DNA of 64,000 nt from Paracentrotus lividus (GCA_940671915.1 CALNVZ010003432.1:9207342-9271341); one strand, 5' to 3'; shown: positions 12,501 through 21,008, counted from the stretch's first letter. Notes: generated from the letters alone by a model not told the origin. Numbers and translations are program-made.

Positions 12501-15500
12501 CATGGAATAAAAAACTCATTTGATGACATCAATTTGGATGAGCTTGAGCTCCTAGGAACTGCTGGGGGGACTGGTAGTGATCAATTCTCCACTGATAATG
12601 GTATTGGACTGGGTAGGAGAGACAGAAGAAGAAGGTCACCAGTCTCATTTGATTTTGATGCAGTGCAATCTTCCTACAAATCAAGATCTTCCAAAGACTT
12701 GCAGGTAAGCTAAAAACAACTCTCGCAGCAAACTGCTTTTATGGCAGATAAATGTTTTCTACCTTAAAGCCAGAACGAATCAGCAACCTTGTAGAGCACC
12801 ACCTCAAGTCCTCTGCCACTTAAATCTGCCCAGGTTCCTAACCTTTAATACTAAAATTCTGAGCAGTGTAGTCTTATAATATACATGTAGACTCACTTGA
12901 ATGGTAACACACTACTCCACTACTCATACATTCAGACTGCAGTATTTGTGCTACCAAGTAGCAAAACAAGTCCTTTTTCCCTAAAAGATTTTGGTTTCCC
13001 TATACAAATAAACTTATAGGCTAATTTATACACTGTATTACTAATATTTATCCAAAGGGGTATATTTTAAGACTAGCTATTTATAACACACAGTCAATGA
13101 GAGATTTGGTCATTTTGCTCTCGCTTTAAAAGAATTGTTCTGTATGTCTAATTGATGTATAACAATGTTAAAAGTTGAGACTGAACCTTGGAAGTTTATC
13201 TTTTTTCATATCAATTGATGTTCATCGTTAGTTATTCTGAAATGATGTGAACCCAAAACAAACATTTATGAGGATTGAAAGAGGTTGAACAGGCCTGGTT
13301 GAATAATTGTTTTTTTTTTTTTTTTACAAGGACATGGCAGAAANNNNNNNNNNNNNNNNNNNTTTTTTTTTTTTTTTACAAGGACATGGCAGAAAAGTCA
13401 ATGGAATGTTGTTATTGTAACACTTTTGTATGTTTGCATGTACATTTTATGTAGATGTAACAGATTTGAATGGTACATGTGTTGGAAAAATATATAATGA
13501 GTTTTTGTATTATTTTCTTTCAGACACAAACATTTTCATCAGCATTACCAATGTTTCGTGCTTCTCAAGGTTTGGATCTGCCCGATGGACTAGGCTTAGC
13601 CTCTCTTGCCACCCAACAGACCATTCCCACCACAGCACCTTACCCCTCCCAACCCCAATACCAAGCCAATGTTCTTCAACCCACTCCTCCATCTATCTTA
13701 CCCCTGGGTTACCTCCAGGAAACACCAACAACCCCTCCAACCCATCTACCTCCAGCTACTCAAGGTGCCCTTCCACCAGCACCGCTTCAATCTGCACCAC
13801 CAGTAGCCCTACAGGGTCTTGGACATATCAGGGGGGCACATACTTCAGATAGAGCCGTTAATACCGGTGTTCCTACCCCCAACCTTTACCCCTCTGATAG
13901 ACTTCGACCCCAGCCTCCACAACCAGTACCCCAGATGCTGAATAACTCTGTCCCACGTCCCCATCCTGGTGTGCTACCCAATGGCCAATTGCTGATGAAT
14001 GGTCAACAGCCCATGCCGTCCTCTATGTATGGGGTAGGACCGGCTCCCTCTGTTGGTGCTAGTCTTCCTCTCAGTCACCAGAATGTATTAAATCTTCCAG
14101 GCAATCATCCAAACTCAAATGGTCTGTACCAGGGACCCACGTACAGTGCAAGTACCCCTGGTTTGAACACAGGTAAACTCACTTAAAAGATGAATTACTC
14201 TTTCTCTATCTATTTCTCTCTTTTTCTATTTCTCTCTTAGGTACAATATCTCTGTCTGTTACCTTTTTTTATCAGTTCTGCTCCATGATCCTTAATAATA
14301 ATAATAATAACAATACTTAATATTTATACCATGCTTTTCCCAATAGGCCCGAAGCGGGCTTCCAATACATCCTTCACTCCTTTTGTCTGAAAACCATTTT
14401 TAGAATACAAAAGTAAATTTCCTTTTCCTTATAATATTTTCTGTTGATGATAAATTATCTCTCTTCATTTACTATTTTATATTAAATTTAATATTTTATA
14501 TTAAATAGCTATATAAAAACCGTTTCCATTATCACTCTGCCTGTTCCCAATACATTCTTATTTCTTACTCTATCTGCTAATGGATTAAAAAATTCTTTTC
14601 AATAGATTCTCCATTACACAGCTCCCTAAAGAATCATCAGATACAATGTAGGTCCTCGGTTGTAACTGAGGAAATTATATTTCAACGCAAGGGCATAACA
14701 GACATACATTTAGGCCCATATTCTGAACCAAAGACCGAGTTGGTATGAGTTGAAGTTTGTGCAAAGCTATTGTGCCATTATTTTGTCTGATTAATCGGTC
14801 AACATCAGACAAAGGACCTCACAATTGCTTTGCACGAACTTCAGCTCGTACAAACTCAGTCTTTGGTCCAGAATACGGGCAGTATTGTTTGCATTAAAAC
14901 AAGAAGTATCAAATACTGTCATAATCATTGATTTCTGCATTTTTGTTCAATTTTGCTCAGGTATTCCTGATCCTCCGAGGTCCCTCTCTATCTCGCGTGA
15001 GGTTAGCAAGCACAGCGTTCTACTCACGTGGAGCCTACCCTCTATGGATGTTATGAGTCGTAGCAACGGTGTGGAGGTTGTAGGTTATAGGATCTATGTC
15101 AATGGCCAACAGAAGCAGCTAGTCTCCAGTGCACACATGACAAAGGTACTGTACTTGAAAAAAAATTCGCGGTACTTTAATTTTCCTGCATTTTGCTTAA
15201 AGATCGGTAGGCACGAATTAAAAACCTGCGAATGTATGGGGATAATTTCACATAAGAAGGTGTTGTACATGTAAATAGTGTTGTGCATGAAAAGCCAACA
15301 TCACATCACACTACATCTTAACTAAGGAACATTTGTAGGCCTATTATGGAGATTTTAACCCATTATGCACTGAGTCGGGCTGCAGTCTATGAGAAATGTG
15401 TGTTAAAGCCAAATAAGCTCGTCTCTAACGGGTTAAGGTATTTGGCTTATACTGAGCATGTGATTATAATGAGAATGGAGTGTACACTGACGTTTATCTG

Positions 15501-17090
15501 AAATTCAACTTCCATTTTTAGTTAAATGATAATCCGATTTGTATTATTCTCTCTCTCTACAGGCCTTGGTTGATGGTATCTACTTGAAAACTGTCTACAG
15601 GTTTGGTATCTGTACTGTGAGTGCCAATGGTCTAACATCAAGTATGGCTGAGCTAAGCTATAATCCAGTCTCGAGCATCCCATCGTCAACGGCATCGGAA
15701 TCTGGGAGGAGCGAGTCCATCGTCAGCTCAGAAGTCTCGTCAGGACATCGATATGGGCACAAGGAAGAAAGAATGGTGAGTTATCCCATCTTCTATTTAA
15801 TCCAAGTAAATGTTCAGTCCACTCATGTTATCAAGAACATGAATATAACAAGATTGTGTTATAACAAACCAGTTAAGTCTTTTGGTCTCAGTTTCAAATT
15901 TGTGGAAACCCATGGCCTGAATTCACAAAGGAGGATTCTGCAAAACCCACGGATCCGTGGATCCGTGGGTTTTTTAATCGACTGCTCCATGGATCCACCA
16001 GTTTATGATTCACCAACAGTTGACCCAAATTATGACGTTTTATGACGCTGTGGATCTGTGGATTCAGTCGATTCCACCTTTGTGAATACCATATTAAAAA
16101 TCCTAGGTCCAACCCTAGGTTAATCCCAGGGTTGAAACCATGGATTTTGCAGAATCCACCTTTGTGAATTCGGGCCTATGTGTTCAGTTTAACAAGATTT
16201 TGTTATGACTAGGTAATTGGCTTGATCCCATACATTAATCACTTTAAATTACTCATGGTTTGTATATTTTTCAGTTCATGGCAGTGTACACGTACGACCC
16301 AGAGAGTCACTCACCCAACGACAACCCTGAGTATGAACTGACCTTTACTGAGGGTGATCTTATCACAGTGTACGGAAACAAGAGATCTGATGGTTTCTAC
16401 CATGGAAAGGTAAGGCACTTGATCGATTGATAGATAAAGATAAAAAGGTCAAAATCAATTCTTAAATTTATATTAAAAAAAGGAGGTATAAATGATCAAG
16501 CAATTGTAGAAAATGATATTGCAAACATAAAACATCTCTAGACTCATTTGCTTAAACAATGTTTGTGCTTTTAATTTCCAGGTGCGAGGAAGGAAAGGGC
16601 TGGTTCCATCCAACTTTATCGAAGAGATTTCGAAGGCAGATGCCAGAAAGAAAGTAAGTTTTACTCATAAATGTTAAAAACATCTTTATCTTATGAACCC
16701 AGGGTTCTTTTCTTTTATTTAGGGGAGGATTAGTAAGTTAAATAATAGTATCATATTAGATATTCAAAGCAATATTTTGAAATGATTATGAAAGAATTAT
16801 TCAAGGAAATTCAAAGAATAACATTCTTTTTGACTTTTACATTCTCGATTAACACCTTAAAAGGCATTTTAATTCAATATTGATTTTTAGATGCTCTGTC
16901 AAACGGTTTTGAAACCAATCATTCATCATATGTTTCCTCTTTTCCAACTCCCCAGGGATCGAGAGAGTCGCATTCAGGAAGAAGCAGAGAGAGCAGTACA
17001 GATAGAAGACGAACGAGGGAAAAGAAAGGAAGGAATGAACGTGAGAGTAGAAGAAGAGAAGGACAATCACACAGAGGATCTCGAGTTTAA
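271..17090 (+). CDS. RIM-binding protein (RIMBP/TSPOAP1 family), 18-exon gene, 5' end possibly incomplete
   Basis: Spliced CDS: 271-505, 1477-1572, 2661-2765, 3232-3249, 5378-5431, 7614-7730, 8222-8362, 10099-10254, 10965-11087, 11780-11836, 12117-12704, 13524-14172, 14961-15145, 15563-15775, 16275-16409, 16582-16653, 16956-17090, with every junction in phase (the microexon and the 5378 exon are less certain). The product is about 1,020 aa. The first ~360 residues are heptad-rich coiled coil, followed by an acidic/Ser linker, a Pro/Gln-rich linker, one fibronectin III domain, one SH3 domain and an Arg/Ser-rich tail. The FN3 segment SNGVEVVGYRIYVNGQQ and the SH3 segments YDPESHSPN, DGFYHGK and GLVPSNFIEE are RIMBP hallmarks. 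The SH3 looks most like the last SH3 of vertebrate RIMBPs. Known family role: scaffold joining voltage-gated calcium channels and RIM at release sites, or a manchette role for RIMBP3. The usual first SH3, other FN3s and middle SH3 are absent here, so this is a compact form or a diverged paralogue. Met at 275 is the first usable start, but the open frame reaches the acceptor at 270, so an upstream exon is possible. Confidence 0.85.
655..852. repeat. MITE with ACATTTGCTCC inverted ends (copy 1 of 2)
   Basis: The left end has CGACATTTGCTCC and the right end GGAGCAAATGTTGTGTCA, its inverted complement with few mismatches. The centre is a run of CCCTAACCC-like words. A related copy in the opposite orientation lies at 19543-19732, with the same ends and the complementary AGGGTTAGGG-type core. 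Confidence 0.7.
1322..1470 (+). repeat. SINE 3' portion with (ATT)n tail, + orientation
   Basis: Words such as GGGCCTGCTGGGAGAACAGT and GAAGTGGCTACCCTAGGTAA recur, reverse-complemented, at 27780-27880. There they form the 3' half of a SINE with a tRNA-like head. Here the head is absent and an ATT-rich tail runs up to the splice acceptor of the next exon. Confidence 0.7.
1477..1572 (+). CDS. RIMBP-like exon b (coiled coil)
   Basis: 32 codons, phase 0 at both ends, acceptor TTTGCAG, donor GTATTA. It starts ELEDELRQLKVDREQMKRQ and has a classic heptad pattern. Confidence 0.85.
1680..1856. repeat. Foldback with four units of a GAGAACCA...GGTGCTATTAC word
   Basis: The unit GAGAACCAGAATGGTGCTAT at 1734 is followed by its reverse complement ATAGCACCCTTCTGGTTCTT near 1775. 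An outer pair (GCTGAGAACCATATGGGCGC near 1690 and CGCCCTTCTGGCTCTCAACA near 1822) encloses it. The DNA could form a nested hairpin. Confidence 0.65.
2330..2556 (+). repeat. SINE-derived fragment with (TCAA)n tail
   Basis: The body has CTTTCGGAGGAGACTTTAAG, GGTCCCGTGTGATGG, TTGCACGTTAAAGAACC and TCGAAAAGAGTAGGG, words I know from widespread invertebrate SINE bodies. It ends in CCTAATCAATCAATCAATCA. No tRNA head is visible, so it is 5' truncated. Confidence 0.65.
2661..2765 (+). CDS. RIMBP-like exon c (coiled coil)
   Basis: 35 codons, phase 0, acceptor TTTCTTTACAG, donor GTAGAT. The sequence is rich in E, K, R and Q (LELEDKERQVTRLKTEIKE) with heptad leucines and valines. Confidence 0.85.
3232..3249 (+). 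CDS. Candidate 18-nt microexon
   Basis: A good acceptor (CTTTAATTTTAG) and donor (GTAATT) enclose exactly six codons, TTMHQQ, in phase with the exons either side. It could be skipped or be a chance pair of sites. RNA evidence is needed. Confidence 0.45.
3286..5392. repeat. 748-bp tandem duplication (3286-4033 and 4034-5392, second copy interrupted)
   Basis: The block starting TTAAAATGACATTTCATG and ending GCTGGTAAGACCAGT occurs twice head to tail, with very few differences (for example CCTATCGG versus CCTATCAG). The second copy is longer by about 611 bp because of a single insertion at about 4143-4750. The right boundary falls inside the exon at 5378-5431, so the left copy carries only a stub of that exon. 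Confidence 0.9.
4143..4750. mobile_element. Young MITE-like insertion (ATGCCTCCGCCA ends)
   Basis: It begins ATGCCTCCGCCACCGAAGG and has the inverted copy TGGCGGAGGCAT near 4705. A short tail with hairpin CGACCGTGCGCGGTCG follows. Inside are (GTCC)n repeats and AAGGTCAAGGTCA-type words seen in a MITE family common in marine invertebrates. It is absent from the first duplicate at 3390, so it entered after the duplication or was lost cleanly from the other copy. Confidence 0.8.
5378..5431 (+). CDS. Candidate RIMBP-like exon (18 codons) at the duplication boundary
   Basis: It reads AGKTSQSDEMTLWRLKDQ in phase 0 with donor GTAAAA. The acceptor TTGTCACAG lacks a strong pyrimidine tract. An alternative acceptor at 5395 would leave 12 codons in the same frame. 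The left duplicate has the first 15 bases but no donor of this exon. Confidence 0.6.
5432..7613 (+). other. Long intron, nothing recognised
   Basis: AT-rich sequence with many stops in all frames. I see no repeat of note and no further exon with good splice sites in this 2.2-kb stretch. Confidence 0.6.
7614..7730 (+). CDS. RIMBP-like exon (coiled coil)
   Basis: 39 codons, phase 0, acceptor TTGTGTTCAG, donor GTACTA. It opens LERTQEQLREKEHLIHSHD and continues as coiled coil. Confidence 0.85.
7731..8221 (+). other. Intron, nothing recognised
   Basis: Short AT-rich intron. Open frames here run on from the exon but show no domain. Confidence 0.6.
8222..8362 (+). CDS. RIMBP-like exon (coiled coil), source of the downstream exon copies
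   Basis: 47 codons, phase 0, acceptor ATCTCTCAG, donor GTTGGT. It contains DELMMVKERMRLMEEGHRDD and ends KLTTLTAQ. The bases around DELMMV (GATGAGCTGATGATGGTGAA) resemble the GAT/GGT triplets that fill the next intron, and the last ~105 bases of this exon are repeated there. Confidence 0.85.
8806..8913 (+). pseudogene. Partial duplicate of the coiled-coil exon, open frame and donor kept
   Basis: It encodes MVKERMRLMEEGHRDDNTKL through to KLTTLTTQ and is followed by GTAGGT, a better donor than that of the parent exon. No pyrimidine tract or AG acceptor precedes it, because triplet repeat DNA replaces the parent's 5' half. It is probably not spliced in. Confidence 0.7.
9196..9300 (+). pseudogene. 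Second long duplicate of the coiled-coil exon
   Basis: Same content as the copy at 8806, ending CACTG|GTAGGT, so the last exon base triplet is changed from CAG to CTG. The frame is open. Again no acceptor is visible upstream. Confidence 0.65.
10099..10254 (+). CDS. RIMBP-like exon (coiled coil)
   Basis: 52 codons, phase 0, acceptor CTCTGATCCAG, donor GTAGAT. It contains NESLRTRLSELEPLEREVGE and then a Ser-rich break and LEKKLQMAQKMLQEK. Confidence 0.85.
10255..10964 (+). other. Intron with one dispersed repeat
   Basis: It holds the repeat at 10296-10392, whose partner is at 17768-17872. Otherwise AT-rich and featureless. Confidence 0.6.
10296..10392 (+). repeat. Dispersed repeat, copy 1 (TTGCCCATGCTCAAACATAATAG)
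   Basis: It shares GCCCATGC.CAAA.ATAATAG, CCCTAG.CA.TTGGGCCTGCA and a TCTTGGA..TC.ACCTC-like end with 17768-17872, in the same order and orientation. Confidence 0.65.
10965..11087 (+). CDS. RIMBP-like exon (coiled coil)
   Basis: 41 codons, phase 0, acceptor GCAATGACAG, donor GTACGA. It starts TENEMRLAEDNASLQQRLR and ends in KLEGQ. The neighbouring AG four bases downstream would break the frame, so 10965 is chosen. Confidence 0.8.
11088..11779 (+). other. Intron, nothing recognised
   Basis: AT-rich, stops in all frames, no repeat noticed. Confidence 0.6.
11780..11836 (+). CDS. RIMBP-like exon, 19 codons (coiled coil)
   Basis: It reads MGTLEHERNEAELAVAPLK, phase 0, acceptor TTCATTCAG, donor GTATGT. 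Confidence 0.8.
12117..12704 (+). CDS. RIMBP-like exon (end of coiled coil, acidic/Ser linker)
   Basis: 196 codons, phase 0, acceptor TTTATCACCCAG, donor GTAAGC. It starts AKVSYLTKKCQERDGLIRKL. Later come the acidic LDLSDLLDDDEREFLKRE and FDDINLDELELL, then a basic patch RRDRRRRSP. There is no SH3 motif where vertebrate RIMBPs have their first SH3. Confidence 0.9.
12705..13523 (+). other. Intron containing an assembly gap
   Basis: AT-rich intron. It includes the N run at 13344-13362 and the duplicated bases flanking it. Confidence 0.7.
13310..13396. other. Assembly gap (Ns) with duplicated flanks
   Basis: A poly-T run plus ACAAGGACATGGCAGAAA stands on both sides of about 19 Ns. This is the usual look of two contig ends overlapping at a homopolymer and joined without collapsing. 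Confidence 0.85.
13524..14172 (+). CDS. RIMBP-like exon (Pro/Gln-rich linker)
   Basis: 216 codons plus one base (phase 1 out), acceptor TTTTCTTTCAG, donor GTAAAC. The composition is Pro, Gln, Leu, Ser and Asn with runs such as QPTPPSILPLGY and LRPQPPQPVPQ. It is a likely disordered linker between coiled coil and FN3, with possible SH3 ligand sites. Confidence 0.9.
14173..14960 (+). other. Intron with a foldback MITE
   Basis: It holds an (AAT)n stretch with TATTTATACCATGC near 14297-14330, which looks like the end of a SINE/LINE tail, and the foldback at 14713-14880. Confidence 0.6.
14713..14880. repeat. Foldback MITE (GGCCCATATTCTGAACCAAAG ends)
   Basis: The left arm GCCCATATTCTGAACCAAAG is inverted as CTTTGGTCCAGAATACGGGC. 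Inner bases (GAAGTTTGTGCAAAGC and GCTTTGCACGAACTTC) also pair, making one long stem. Confidence 0.8.
14961..15145 (+). CDS. RIMBP-like exon (fibronectin III, first half)
   Basis: The first codon is split with 14172 to give Gly. It reads GIPDPPRSLSISREV and then SVLLTWSLPSMD and SNGVEVVGYRIYVNGQQ, matching strands A to C' of an FN3 domain of RIMBP type. Donor GTACTG. Confidence 0.9.
15563..15775 (+). CDS. RIMBP-like exon (fibronectin III, second half, Ser-rich linker)
   Basis: 71 codons, phase 0, acceptor TCTCTCTCTACAG, donor GTGAGT. YLKTVYRFGICTVSANGLTS gives strands E to G with the Tyr of the FN3 tyrosine corner. A Ser-rich linker (SSTASESGRSESIVSSEVSS) then leads to the SH3. Confidence 0.9.
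15913..16177. repeat. MITE with GGCCTGAATTCACAAAGG ends
   Basis: The left end GGCCTGAATTCACAAAGG is inverted at the right as CCTTTGTGAATTCGGGCC, with the adjacent GGATTCTGCAAAA also paired. Internal palindromes include ACCCACGGATCCGTGG. Confidence 0.85.
16275..16409 (+). CDS. RIMBP-like exon (SH3, first part)
   Basis: 45 codons, phase 0, acceptor ATTTTTCAG, donor GTAAGG. FMAVYTYDPESHSPN gives the ALYDY-equivalent strand. ELTFTEGDLITVYG and SDGFYHGK follow. The SPN insert in the RT loop is typical of RIMBP SH3 domains. Confidence 0.92.
16582..16653 (+). CDS. RIMBP-like exon (SH3, last part)
   Basis: 24 codons, phase 0, acceptor TTAATTTCCAG, donor GTAAGT. GRKGLVPSNFIEEI closes the SH3 with the conserved Pro-Ser-Asn-Phe of the binding face. 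Confidence 0.92.
16956..17090 (+). CDS. RIMBP-like last exon (Arg/Ser-rich tail, stop)
   Basis: Acceptor TTCCAACTCCCCAG. In the phase set by the previous exon it reads GSRESHSGRSRESSTDRRR and ends SRV-stop at 17088. Another frame is also open (RDRESRIQEEAERAVQ), but it needs a different junction. This is the end of the gene, so no third SH3 follows. Confidence 0.8.
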   Translation, partial: GSRESHSGRSRESSTDRRRTREKKGRNERESRRREGQSHRGSRV

Positions 17091-17767
17091 AAGCAAATTT
17101 TTGTTTATCTGAAGACCAAATATTGAATATTTTTTTTGTAATGTAATTTATATAAATATATAATGTTTTTGCCTTGCAATTAAGGATTACACCCATTGTG
17201 CCGTATTGGATTTCAATAGCCAGAAATAGATGGACAAATCTTATGATGTATGCATAATATTCCATTGAAAATTATCTATTTACTTTGAGAGCACTGTGAG
17301 TAGTGCCCCAGAAAGGAGGGTGGGGGTGTAAAATGCAAGGCTGTGCTGTATTAAGTCTGGTGATTTGTTATTGTAGTGCATACCAAATTTTATGTCGAAA
17401 TCCCTGTGACACAGATATTGACATTAACCCAATCGGATGAATGTTTAAGTAGAAAGAAGGTCATTGCAAGAAAACAAAGGGCATGTATTTTACCTATAAA
17501 AATTCTACAATTTTTATAAAATATTTGAAAAACTTCATATAATTCATACCAGGCAAAGCTAGCTCTAAGGTCACCCAAATTTATGTGCTTTGTACCTACA
17601 TGTATATTTGTACAAAAATATATAAACACTTTGTTGAAAAATTCACTGATACCACTCTAATATCATTGTTTTAGGGTGCACTATTTATCAGAAATTATTC
17701 TTGCCAGGGCAAATTAATATGTACCCTAGTTAGTTCTTTAAAAAAAATTTAAACAAAATAAATAAAT

Positions 17768-17872
17768 AAAAGTATTGGCCCATGCCCAAATATAATAGAG
17801 CCGTTTTTGTCCCTAGACAATTGGGCCTGCACTTTCTTTACCATTAGTGGATCTTGGATCTTGAACCTCATT
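17768..17872 (+). repeat. Dispersed repeat, copy 2
   Basis: Partner of 10296-10392. It contains GGCCCATGCCCAAATATAAT and ACAATTGGGCCTGCA in the same order. Confidence 0.65.
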
Positions 17873-18594
17873 CACATTTACGTTGACATGATTTAAAACA
17901 AACAACCTACCAACAAAGTTTTTAATGAATATCATCATGAGCTCGAAATTTGAATTTTATAAACTCTGTTATATAACAGACAATTTTGCATTTTTTTTAA
18001 ATGCATGTACATTGTAACAATTTGTGGTTTACAGTTTATTAAAGCATAATGTGAATGATCAAAATTATGTTAAAAAGGACAAACAAACTATAATTGGTGC
18101 CAATTTGAGAATGAAGGCGATTTACTTAAACGTTTCAACAATTATGTATTTAATGCATTGGTTGAAGACTAGTCCAATAAGTTTTTTTGATGAAATCTAA
18201 CAAAATCAGTTGGTACAAATGAAAAACATAACAAATAAATTTTAGTTCTTGTACTTAATTCATTTTTGTCTTCCATAAACAAAAACCCATTCATAAATAC
18301 AATGAACTATGATGTGATAGACACTTGGTCAATGCAAAGTGTTGTGCTAATAACGTATAGATGCATACGCAAATACTAAGACTTGAATATGGAAAGGATT
18401 GATCCATTAATAGTCTTGAGTGTAAATGACTTTGAGGAATGTTAAACAGTGAGAAGAGTATCTTTTCAAGAAATCTTCATTAATGAACTAAAAATTTTCT
18501 CAAAATTGGATTACTTGACAAAAAGCTCAGAGCCTTTTGTATAATTACACCCACATTGGTTATTGATTACATGACTTTTGTTATTTAAATTTAA

Positions 18595-18877
18595 CCCTTT
18601 AGCACCTAAACCGCCCAAAACCGCCCTTCAGCTTACTCACTAAACCACCCCAAACCGCCCTGGTCTTCAGCATGCTATAGTCAAGATAGTATCAAAAATT
18701 TGTGATGAAACATGCCCATACTTGTGGATTACCCATTGGATGTGTGCTGTCCGATTCTGCACAAAAAAGTATGTTTTAGAGCAATTCTTATTGAAAAAAG
18801 TTGATTGAAACACAACATAACCCTTTCCGCTAGTGAGTAAACCGACATTTTTCACACAGTCTCTAGGTGCTAAAGGG
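18595..18877. mobile_element. TTAA-flanked MITE (CCCTTTAGCACCTA ends), copy 1
   Basis: It starts CCCTTTAGCACCTAAACCGC after TTAA and ends TAGGTGCTAAAGGG before TTAT. CCC..GGG ends next to TTAA are typical of piggyBac-mobilised elements. One flank differs by one base. About 283 bp, no coding capacity. Confidence 0.85.
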
Positions 18878-19060
18878 TTATATACTAGTTGAAAAGACAA
18901 ATATATGTTCCATAATTTCACAAAGCTATAAAAGAAAGTTTTGTAAAATGATTTGATATTGTATGTTCTATTTATAGATAAATGTGTTCCGTCCACTTAT
19001 AAACGTGCCTTGATTGTAAGCTTGTGTGTTGATACGATCTAAGTGTATATATGATTGTTA

Positions 19061-19066
19061 AATAAA
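19061..19066 (+). promoter_or_regulatory. Candidate poly(A) signal for the RIMBP-like gene
   Basis: AATAAA followed some 25 bases later by GT-rich sequence (CTGTGTTCTGGTTGTTTGTA). It lies 2 kb past the stop. Other AATAAA words occur at about 17757-17768, so the true 3' end is open. Confidence 0.35.
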
Positions 19067-19136
19067 GTACCATTATTTTCCTGACATTCTGTGTTCTGGT
19101 TGTTTGTATGTCTTGTCTACAAATTTGTGGAAATCT

Positions 19137-19270
19137 GGGGCCTGTTTCTTGAAATCTTCGTAAGTCTAAGTTTGTGGACATCCCATTAAAACGTGTGTTA
19201 ATTCTACAACACGTGTCCCAATGGCATATCCAAGAACTTAGACTTACGATGGTTTCGAGAAACAGGCCCC
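19137..19270. repeat. Foldback (GGGGCCTGTTTCTTGAAATC ends)
   Basis: GGGGCCTGTTTCTTGAAATC and GTAAGTCTAAGTT are inverted as AACTTAGACTTACGATGGTT and TCGAGAAACAGGCCCC, giving a 134-bp stem-loop. A related end fragment appears near 32680 (ACTAAGTTATCGAGAAACGG). Confidence 0.8.
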
Positions 19271-19542
19271 TGATGCTTCATTCTCGGGGACATACCAAGG
19301 AGGTATGACTAAGACAATTTTAGTTAAAATTTAGTTGTGATTAGTTACAAGTAATTTATTTATAACTACTTGTTGCTATGTCTGGCATAGGTTGCAAGGG
19401 AAACCTTTGTTTACAAGAGGGTAGATTACAAAATTAAAGTTAGTAAATGAGATGAGATGATGTTGCGTCTTGTTTCAGCTTAACATATTGATTGCTCATG
19501 AATATGCATGATGGTTCTGAGGTGATGAGGTGTTTTATTAAA

Positions 19543-19732
19543 GGTGACACGACATTTGCTCATTTGCCAATTTCTCTGGGCTTTATTTCATCCAAGATGT
19601 AGGGTTAGGGATTGCAATAGGGTTGCAATAGGGTTTAATGTTGAGTTCAGGGTAGGGTATAATGTTAAATTGAGGGTTGAATTTAGTCATTTGATTACTG
19701 TATGGAATTTACCGCGGAGCAAATATCATGGA
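19543..19732. repeat. MITE with ACATTTGCTCC-type inverted ends (copy 2 of 2)
   Basis: Left GGTGACACGACATTTGCTC, right CGGAGCAAATATCATGG, with an AGGGTTAGGG-type core. It is the inverse of the element at 655-852. Confidence 0.7.
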
Positions 19733-20085
19733 ATCTTATTAACTGCACACCAAATATTCAGATGAATACTACAAAGTAAACTGTTTACACTGCATGAAAA
19801 TAAAACTGAAATTTGTATGAACTTTCAGCTCTTGCGTAGAGTTGGTTCACTTCTTGCTCTTGACAGACAATATTATGAGCTGTCCATGGCTAGAAGAGCA
19901 ATTCTATGCAATTCTATTTTTCAATGGGCCAACGTCATAATTATTAAGTCGGTCTAAAACGCCAATTTTGCTGATGAATAAATAATGTTTGAACCTGTCA
20001 ACAATTGAAATATTAATGAGAGAGAAACTGTTTTAAGAATGCTAGTTTCATAACCATTAGGTGAACCTCGTATTTATATTCTGAA

Positions 20086-20361
20086 CCCTTTAACACCTAG
20101 AGACTGCGAGAAAAGTGTCAGTTTACTCACTAGTGGAAAGCGTGACACTGTGTTTCCATCAGGTTTTTCAATAAGAATTGCTCTTTGAACATACTTTTTA
20201 GTGCAGAATCGGACAGCACACGTCCAATGGGTAATCCACAACAATTATGGGCATGTTTCATCACATATTTTTGATACCATCTTGACTATAGTGTGCTTAA
20301 GACAGGGGCGGTTTAGTGAGTAAGTTGAGGGGCGGTCTCGGGCGGTTTAGGTGCTAAAGGG
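20086..20361. mobile_element. TTAA-flanked MITE, copy 2, inverted relative to 18595
   Basis: Ends CCCTTTAACACCTAGAG and GGTGCTAAAGGG, flanks TGAA and TTAA. The interior (for example GGGCATGTTTCATCACA, ATCGGACAGCACAC) is the reverse complement of copy 1. The two copies 1.2 kb apart could form a long hairpin RNA if transcribed through. Confidence 0.85.
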
Positions 20362-21008
20362 TTAACTCACTTTTTAGAATCTTTCAATTCAATTTTCATC
20401 TTGTCAAATCTTGAAGGTTAATCTTTCACAATCCAGTTGTAGCCATCCTTCCCACCCGGGCCATTTTCAATCAGATATAAAACATAAGATTTATTTGTCA
20501 GTTATTGTAAGAGTCTACCCCTATTCTACCCTTGCTACCTAAGCATACATATTGATGGATGAATATATTTGTTCAATTCTAATGCAGATGATTATGTGAA
20601 TTTCAACACAAAAGCCTCTCGAGTCTCTGTTCTGTTTTTGCTTTAGATATTAAAATACTTACAAATGTTTTACTAATAAATATGTATTTGTACAGATAGA
20701 AGAGGTAGACCACTTCGTTAACTGACAAAAATAAATCCCTTTGAATGTTATGTATGATAGAAAATGGCCAGAGATCAGAAGTTGGTTGAGCCGTAACGCT
20801 CATTGTCAACTCTCTGCATCAGCCTACAAACTGACAGAGTGGACCCAGAAACCCAGTCTAGTCACCTCTCTCGGATGGTGACGTTAAAAGGTCATGGTCC
20901 CTGACGTAGATAATTGTATCTGGTTGATACACGTCTGTCAAAACCCAATGCCCACCCCAACACCGCCAGGGCTGGGAGGGACGGCTAAAGCAAGAATTTG
21001 AAAAATAC

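Noticed and set aside
12224-12519. Minus-strand open frames inside the 588-bp RIMBP-like exon
   Set aside because: Antisense shadows of a well-supported exon.
16891-17112. Alternative frame through the last RIMBP-like exon (EEAERAVQIEDERGKR)
   Set aside because: The preceding exon ends in phase 0 at a clean AAA|GTAAGT donor, so the Arg/Ser frame is the one in use. The alternative needs a shifted junction.
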